64,000 bases of DNA, from contig NZ_JAPPRQ010000134.1 in the NCBI RefSeq assembly GCF_026719745.1, forward strand, positions 1 to 64,000, written 5' to 3'. The first letter of the stretch is position 1; the number at the start of each line of letters is the position of its first letter. Below the pieces are notes generated by a model. It searched no databases. It was not told where the DNA came from and saw only the letters and a list, made by a program, of their open reading frames with translations. The DNA is from Clostridium sp. ZS2-4 (GTDB lineage: Bacteria > Bacillota > Clostridia > Clostridiales > Clostridiaceae). Shown piece after piece: positions 59,173-64,000 of this stretch. A program made the translations under genes and the position numbers.

Positions 59173-59826
59173 CTATAGTTTTGTATTTATATGGATACAG
59201 ATTTTTTCCACAACTTCTTCAATGGTCATAGACGTAGAGTCAATTTCTATTGCATCTTTTGCTTTAGTTAAAGGATCTACTTCTCTGTTAGAATCAATGT
59301 AGTCTCTTCTCTTAATTTCTTCTAAAAGATTTTCGTAATTCACATCTATCTTTTTCTCAAATAATTCTTTATATCTTCTTTTAGCCCTTTCTTCTGGAGA
59401 AGCTGTTAAAAAAAACTTAAAAGGAGCTTCTTTTAAAACTACTGTTCCAATATCTCTTCCATCCATTATAACATCATATTTTTGAGCCATTTGTCTTTGC
59501 ATATGAACTAGTTTCTCTCTAACCTCTGGAATAGAAGCATAATTGGATACATTACTACTAATATAGGGCATTGTTAGTTTCTCATTGATATTTTCACCAT
59601 TTAATATTAATTCATTATCATCAAAATGCATATTCATTTCATCAATCAATTTGCATAAATTATCTATGTCAGTACGTGAAATATCCTTTTCCATAGCTTT
59701 TAATGTAACAGCCCTATACATTGAACCAGTATTTATGTACATAAGATTAAACTTGTCACTAACCATTTTAGCTATTGTACTTTTACCAGCTCCAGCTGGA
59801 CCATCAATTGCAACTATTATTCTCAA
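59173..59826 (-). CDS. cmk: Cytidylate kinase
   Basis: Cmk phosphorylates CMP and dCMP. The 217-residue protein has Walker A DGPAGAGKSTIAKM near residues 7-20, MYINTGSMYRAVTLKA, the substrate loop DGRDIGTVVLK near 119 and RAKRRYKEL. The ATG at 59826 follows AGGCGG. It forms a cmk - ispH/rpsA operon; in many bacteria cmk stands next to rpsA, which supports the S1 nature of the fusion. Confidence 0.97.
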   Translation of the reverse strand: MRIIVAIDGPAGAGKSTIAKMVSDKFNLMYINTGSMYRAVTLKAMEKDISRTDIDNLCKLIDEMNMHFDDNELILNGENINEKLTMPYISSNVSNYASIPEVREKLVHMQRQMAQKYDVIMDGRDIGTVVLKEAPFKFFLTASPEERAKRRYKELFEKKIDVNYENLLEEIKRRDYIDSNREVDPLTKAKDAIEIDSTSMTIEEVVEKICIHINTKL

Positions 59827-59916
59827 TTTTACTCCGCCTTTCTAATACAGCACTTCTATTTATATATTCTAGGGAAAATATTAAAATCCTCTTATTTTCT
59901 CATTACATAGTAGGAG

Positions 59917-61143
59917 TTATTGTTCACCCACAGATACGCCAGCCAGATAACCGGTAGACAAAGCTATTTGTATATTAAATCCTCCGGTATATGCATCTAC
60001 ATCAATCATTTCACCTGCAAAGTATAAATTATCTATTATCTTAGATTTCATATTAGAAGGATCTATTTCTTTTACATTTACCCCACCACTTGTTACAATA
60101 GCTTCAGCAATAGGTCTTAATCCTTTAATACTTAATTCGAAATTTTGTAATAAATGCACAAGTATTTTTCTCTCTTCTCTGGTTATAGAATTAACTTTTT
60201 TATTTTCATCTATCCCACTTAATTGTACAACTTTTTCTATAAGCCTTTGAGGTAATAAATCTGTTAGGGAATTTTTAAAATCTTTATTGCTATATTTATT
60301 AAAATCCTTTTGTATACGTTTATCCAGTTCTTCCTCACTCAATGCAGGCTTTAAATTAATAACAGCCTTAAGATTCGATCTTTTGTTAATAGTACCACTC
60401 CCACTTAATACAATAGGACCTGATATTCCAAAGTGAGTAAACAGCATTTCACCGAAATCGTTATATAAAACCTTACCTTTTTGGTCTTTAATTGATAAAG
60501 AAACGTTTTTTAAAGAAAGACCTTGAAGTTCTTTTATCCACTCCTCTTTCACTTCTATAGGTACTAAGGAAGGGCGTGGTGTAATTATATTATGTCCTAA
60601 TTCTTTAGCAAAAGATAATACTTCACCAGTAGAACCTGTTTGAGGATAGGATAACCCTCCAGATGCTAAAATAAAATAGTCTGCATTAATTTCTTTATTA
60701 TCCTGTAAAATAACTTTTATGATTTTTTTATTTTGACTCACTATTTTTTTTACACATGAATTTAACATTATTTTAACATTTTTTGACTGAAGTTGCTTTT
60801 CAAAAGCTTTTATTATATCTGAAGATTTATCAGATTTGGGAAATAATCTATCTCCTCTTTCAACTTTCAATTCAACTCCTAGGCGTTGAAAAAATTCTTT
60901 TGTATTCTCATTAGTAAAAGAATATAAACTGCTGTATAAAAAACTTGAGTTAACAGGGATATAATCAAAAAACTCGCTTATATCTTTATTATTTGTTATA
61001 TTACATCTACCTTTACCAGTAATAAATAGCTTTTTACCTAATTTATCATTTTTTTCTATTAATGTTACCTGATATTTTTCTGCTGCGTAAATTGCTGCCA
61101 TCATACCGGCAGGTCCGCCACCAATAACTACAACTTTTTTCAT
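59917..61143 (-). CDS. HI0933-like flavoprotein (YhiN/YtfP family), putative FAD-dependent oxidoreductase
   Basis: A 408-residue protein of the HI0933/YhiN family. The FAD-binding N-terminus reads VVVIGGGPAGMMAAIYAA (residues 4-21), followed by GKKLFITGKGRCNITN near 36, FILASGGLSYPQTGSTG near 156 and the C-terminal NLYFAGEMIDVDAYTGGFN. The reaction is not established for this family, although the position upstream of cmk is conserved in clostridia. The ATG at 61143 follows GAGGTG. Confidence 0.92.
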   Translation of the reverse strand: MKKVVVIGGGPAGMMAAIYAAEKYQVTLIEKNDKLGKKLFITGKGRCNITNNKDISEFFDYIPVNSSFLYSSLYSFTNENTKEFFQRLGVELKVERGDRLFPKSDKSSDIIKAFEKQLQSKNVKIMLNSCVKKIVSQNKKIIKVILQDNKEINADYFILASGGLSYPQTGSTGEVLSFAKELGHNIITPRPSLVPIEVKEEWIKELQGLSLKNVSLSIKDQKGKVLYNDFGEMLFTHFGISGPIVLSGSGTINKRSNLKAVINLKPALSEEELDKRIQKDFNKYSNKDFKNSLTDLLPQRLIEKVVQLSGIDENKKVNSITREERKILVHLLQNFELSIKGLRPIAEAIVTSGGVNVKEIDPSNMKSKIIDNLYFAGEMIDVDAYTGGFNIQIALSTGYLAGVSVGEQ

Positions 61144-61282
61144 CTATTCACCTCATTATTTTTAACATTTTTACTGCATAATAGATTATTTACTATTATA
61201 ATTTAATACATCAATTTACTTTATTCAAGAACATATGAAATACCTGATAAAAATATTATAATTTTTATTTTAAAACAACAAA

Positions 61283-61322
61283 AATAAAGTAAGAAATTAA
61301 ATATTAACTTCTTACTTTATTA
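61283..61322 (-). terminator. Terminator after the rpiR-family gene
   Basis: AATAAAGTAAGAAATTAA pairs with TTAACTTCTTACTTTATT with a single mismatch, just beyond the gene's stop on the minus strand. Confidence 0.75.
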
Positions 61323-61325
61323 ATA

Positions 61326-62201
61326 TTACTCTTCTTTTTTATATGAATATACATGATATTCTTCCCAAATACTTTCTAATTCTTTAAAAACACTTGATGT
61401 TCTTTCTTTTTCTCTCAGTCCAACTGCAACTATTAGTGCATTTATGACACTTAATGGAGCTACTAATGAATCAACAAAGGAAGCCATATTGCTTTGCGCA
61501 ATAAGTGTATACTCAGATCTTGTGGCTAGAGGAGATAATAAGCTATCTGTTATTGAAACCACTTTTGTACCTTTACTTTGAGCATACGTTAATGATTCTA
61601 CTGTCCTTGCAGCATAACGAGGGAAGCCTATTCCTATTACCAAATCTTTATCAGTTATATTAATCATTTGATCGAGAACATCACTTATTCCATGTTTTAT
61701 AACTTTTACATTGTCTAGCATTACATTTAGATAATATCCTAAAAACTCAGCTAATGCAGTGGAAGTTCTTAAACCAATAATATATATAGTCTTTGCTTCT
61801 AAAATACAATTAACTACTTCTTCAAAATCTTTATGATTAATTTTTTCTAAAGTAGCTCTTATATTTTCCATATCGGCCTTAAGTACACCCTTCAAAGCAT
61901 TTTCTTGGTCAATAAGATTATTGGACAATTCAATCCTTTGTACAGTTGTTAACTTATTTTTTATTAGATCATGAAGAGCTTTTTGAAGCTTAGGATATCC
62001 ACTAAATCCAAGCTCATTTGCAAATCTAACTACAGTTGATTCACTAACGCCTACGCTTGTACCGAGTTTAGCAGCTGTCATAAAAGCAGCTTTGTCATAA
62101 TGCTTTAAAATATATTCAGCTATAAGCTTTTGACCTTTACTTAATCTTGGGAATTTCATCTGTATTGTTCGCATTAAATCCTGAGTGTTATTATCGTCCA
62201 T
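61326..62201 (-). CDS. MurR/RpiR family transcriptional regulator
   Basis: A 291-residue regulator with an N-terminal helix-turn-helix (about 1-80; TSVGVSESTVVRFANELGF near 47-65) and a C-terminal SIS phosphosugar-binding domain (about 120-260; TIYIIGLRTSTALAEF near 135). Family members control sugar or amino-sugar metabolism and sense a sugar phosphate. No sugar gene is adjacent, so the targets lie elsewhere. The ATG at 62201 follows AAAGGATTG. A TGAAA/TTTCA palindrome over its own promoter suggests autoregulation. Confidence 0.92.
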   Translation of the reverse strand: MDDNNTQDLMRTIQMKFPRLSKGQKLIAEYILKHYDKAAFMTAAKLGTSVGVSESTVVRFANELGFSGYPKLQKALHDLIKNKLTTVQRIELSNNLIDQENALKGVLKADMENIRATLEKINHKDFEEVVNCILEAKTIYIIGLRTSTALAEFLGYYLNVMLDNVKVIKHGISDVLDQMINITDKDLVIGIGFPRYAARTVESLTYAQSKGTKVVSITDSLLSPLATRSEYTLIAQSNMASFVDSLVAPLSVINALIVAVGLREKERTSSVFKELESIWEEYHVYSYKKEE

Positions 62202-62231
62202 TATTTATTCAATCCTTTCTTGTGTTGCAAC

Positions 62232-62255
62232 AAAATGAAATTTTTATTTCATTTT
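62232..62255. promoter_or_regulatory. Palindromic candidate operator upstream of the rpiR-family gene
   Basis: AAAATGAAAT-TTTT-ATTTCATTTT is a perfect 10-bp dyad. Its core, TGAAA-N6-TTTCA, resembles sites recognised by RpiR-type regulators. A further single half-site (ATTTCATTTT) lies at about 62285-62294. Confidence 0.55.
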
Positions 62256-62279
62256 AACATCAATTAAAACATTAAGCAA
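62251..62279 (-). promoter_or_regulatory. Predicted sigma-A promoter of the rpiR-family gene
   Basis: On the minus strand TTGCTT (62279-62274), 17-base spacer, TAAAAT (62256-62251). The palindrome at 62232-62255 overlaps the -10 box and start site. Confidence 0.6.
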
Positions 62280-62341
62280 TAAGGATTTCATTTTATGCAC
62301 TTTATCACTGGTTAATATCCTTAATGTAACCTAAATATGAA

Positions 62342-63052
62342 TTATAAACTTTTCAAATAATCTAATTCTTCTTTCATTAAATATCTCCATTCACCTTTTT
62401 CTAAATTATCTAAAGTTAAATTCCCAACACAAACTCTTTTTAATGTTATTACTGGATGACCAATTTTATCACACATTTTTCTTATTTGTCTATTTTTACC
62501 TTCGTGAATAATTATTTCTACTTTACACTTATCTCTAAACTTTTTTATTATTTTAAAATTGGCGTTAGATGTAATATATCCGCCTATATCAATTCCAGTA
62601 CAAAAGTTTTTTGCTTTTTCTTCAGAGGGAATCCCTTTAATCATAGCAATATATATTTTGTCAATCTCTTGTCTTGGATGAATAACCCTATTATATATAT
62701 CACCATCATTAGTAAGAATTAATAGACCAGAAGTGTCATAATCCAATCTACCTATTGGATATATTCTTTCTTTAACATTTACCAAATCTAAAATCGTCTT
62801 TCTTCCCTTTTCATCTTTAACTGTCGAAACAATTCCTTCAGGTTTATTGAGCATTATATATACTTTATTTTCTTCCTTAGTGATTAATTTGGAGTTTACA
62901 TAAACTTTATCTTCATTAGGGTCAACTTTTATTCCAAGTTCACATACTATAGTATTATTAACCTTAACTTTGCCTTCCAATATCATAGTCTCACATTTTC
63001 TTCTAGAAGCTATACCACAGGAAGCCATATACTTTTGAAGTCTTTCTTTCAT
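62342..63052 (-). CDS. rluB: rRNA pseudouridine synthase, RluB/RsuA family
   Basis: The 236-residue protein has an N-terminal S4 RNA-binding domain (ERLQKYMASCGIASRRKCE, residues 3-21) and a pseudouridine synthase domain with the catalytic Asp in IGRLDYDTSGLLILTN near residue 98. GKNRQIRKMCDKIGHPV follows near 180. The family modifies 23S or 16S rRNA; RluB (U2605-type, 23S) is the common Firmicute member, but RsuA or RluF specificity cannot be excluded. The ATG at 63052 follows TAGGTGA. Confidence 0.92.
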   Translation of the reverse strand: MKERLQKYMASCGIASRRKCETMILEGKVKVNNTIVCELGIKVDPNEDKVYVNSKLITKEENKVYIMLNKPEGIVSTVKDEKGRKTILDLVNVKERIYPIGRLDYDTSGLLILTNDGDIYNRVIHPRQEIDKIYIAMIKGIPSEEKAKNFCTGIDIGGYITSNANFKIIKKFRDKCKVEIIIHEGKNRQIRKMCDKIGHPVITLKRVCVGNLTLDNLEKGEWRYLMKEELDYLKSL

Positions 63053-63125
63053 AATATCACCTACATTATTTTGATGAAATAATTATATATGTATTTAAAA
63101 CTTTTATCAATTGTGTATTTCTTAA

Positions 63126-63485
63126 CTATGTAATTCCATAGAGCTTTCTTCCCATAATTCTTTTAATTATATCTAATTTTTTAAATCCTAACTTGTAAAG
63201 ATTTAAATCTTTTTGGATTATCTTTGCTTGAAAAGGGTTAATTTTCAATAATTTAATTAGTTCATCCATACAATAATAATCCTTACTAAGTAATCTCATT
63301 AATTCATTCTGCATTTTTGTTTTATACGCTATGTCTATTACTCTATTTTTATGAGGTCCGAATTCTCCCCTATGGTGTTCAGCGCATAAATATATATAAT
63401 TTAGTGGAATATCAATTCCACCTTGATTTTTAAATACGATGTGATGTTTTTCACCCGTTTTACCACATATACAACATTCCTTCAT
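63126..63485 (-). CDS. Small HNH-like zinc protein, unknown function
   Basis: A 119-residue protein. The first 50 residues form an HNH/beta-beta-alpha-metal pattern: CCICGKTGEKHHIVFKNQGG, then YIYLCAEHHRGEFGPHKN, with paired CxxC/CxxH metal ligands and the HH of the catalytic motif. The last 60 residues look helical and basic (LLKINPFQAKIIQKDL), possibly a winged-helix-like DNA-binding part. A restriction partner or phage context is lacking. It could be a nuclease or a zinc-dependent DNA-binding protein. The ATG at 63485 follows AAAGGGGA. Confidence 0.75.
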   Translation of the reverse strand: MKECCICGKTGEKHHIVFKNQGGIDIPLNYIYLCAEHHRGEFGPHKNRVIDIAYKTKMQNELMRLLSKDYYCMDELIKLLKINPFQAKIIQKDLNLYKLGFKKLDIIKRIMGRKLYGIT

Positions 63486-63661
63486 GTTTATCCCCTTTCA
63501 GTAAAAAATGAAAAATATATCCCCGTATATATTTTACTATTTATTATAAATTTATTAAATCTATACGTACATAAACCCTTTTATTTGCTTTTATTGTTTT
63601 TTATAACGGGTAATGATATATTATATAGGTGAAAAACATTGAAGAGAGGAAGAATACTTAA

Positions 63662-64000
63662 ATGGCTAAATATGAATTGATAGCTACATCAGCCTTTGGT
63701 TTGGAATCAATTGTAGCAAAAGAACTAAAACGACTAGGGTATAAAGATTTAAAAGTTGAAAATAGTAAAGTTACATACATAGGAGATGAAGAATGTATAT
63801 GCAAATCTAATCTTTGGTTAAGATGCGCTGATAGAATTTTCATTAAATTAGCAGAATTTACAGCAACAAGCTTTGAAGAATTATTTCAAGGAGCTAAAAA
63901 TATTGATTGGGCGGATTACTTACCAGAAGATGCTAACTTTATTGTAAATGCAAAATCAGTTAAATCTCAGCTATTTAGTCTTTCAGATATACAATCTATA
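63662..64000 (+). CDS. THUMP-domain class I SAM-dependent RNA methyltransferase, RlmL/YpsC-type (5' part)
   Basis: Only the first 113 codons lie in the window. The sequence begins MAKYELIATSAFGLESIVAKE, the typical start of RlmL/YpsC proteins, and covers the ferredoxin-like and THUMP RNA-binding portion (ADRIFIKLAEFTATSFEELF and DANFIVNAKSVKSQL). The methyltransferase domain would follow beyond the window. The ATG at 63662 lies 13 bases after AGAGAGGAAG. In Firmicutes this family methylates 23S rRNA guanines; the exact position is not predicted here. Confidence 0.9.
   Translation, partial: MAKYELIATSAFGLESIVAKELKRLGYKDLKVENSKVTYIGDEECICKSNLWLRCADRIFIKLAEFTATSFEELFQGAKNIDWADYLPEDANFIVNAKSVKSQLFSLSDIQSI

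Overview
The window is chromosomal DNA from a low-GC, endospore-forming Firmicute, almost certainly Clostridium sensu stricto. The evidence is the strongly AT-rich composition, A/T-ending codons, G-rich Shine-Dalgarno sequences, sigma-A promoters with 17-bp spacing, and the gene order. Clostridial hallmarks include CodY, PolC, SpoIIIE/FtsK, a YlmC/YmxH-type sporulation protein, a CotS-like coat kinase and an IspH protein fused to ribosomal S1 repeats. The species cannot be fixed from sequence alone. There are no rRNA or tRNA genes, no CRISPR array and no intact transposon; nearly all the sequence is conserved housekeeping core.

Layout. Positions 201-3915 carry dprA and topA. Positions 4278-5193 carry codY behind a good promoter and a leader with a possible 13-codon upstream ORF. 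Positions 5274-8467 carry rpsB-tsf, pyrH and frr (translation and UMP kinase). Positions 8550-14417 carry uppS, cdsA, a PF01594-type membrane protein, dxr, rseP and ispG (isoprenoid and phospholipid supply plus site-2 protease). polC occupies 14480-18817. Positions 18862-26536 form the long rimP-nusA-ylxR-infB-rbfA-nrnA-truB-ribF cluster followed by rpsO, and pnp follows at 26648. Positions 28889-34908 hold an M16 peptidase, ylmC, aspartokinase, a TepA-like ClpP protease and ftsK/spoIIIE. Then come rimO-pgsA, recA (with a LexA box), rny, an aminotransferase, ptsH (HPr) and purB. A small accessory-looking pocket at 43628-45078 contains a perfect inverted repeat, a tyrosine recombinase and a Cys-rich protein, next to lexA.

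From 45882 to 63485 most genes are on the minus strand: a Met-gamma-lyase-like protein, hfq, miaA, mutL, mutS, miaB; a GNAT protein and a CotS-like kinase; ispH-rpsA, cmk, an HI0933-like flavoprotein, a RpiR regulator, an rluB-type pseudouridine synthase and a small HNH-like protein. The window ends inside a plus-strand THUMP/RlmL-type RNA methyltransferase gene.

Themes: DNA repair and SOS (recA, lexA, mutSL, dprA), translation and RNA maturation (rpsB, tsf, frr, infB, rbfA, rpsO, truB, rimP, rimO, miaA, miaB, rny, pnp, nrnA, hfq), and membrane or isoprenoid precursor supply. The least explained element is a self-contained plus-strand unit at about 54691-55080: promoter, highly structured RNA, 48-codon ORF, perfect palindromic terminator. 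Other items worth attention are the rimP leader hairpins that look like a transcription attenuator, the palindrome in front of the recombinase gene, and a palindrome over the rpiR promoter. No large new multi-gene system was found.
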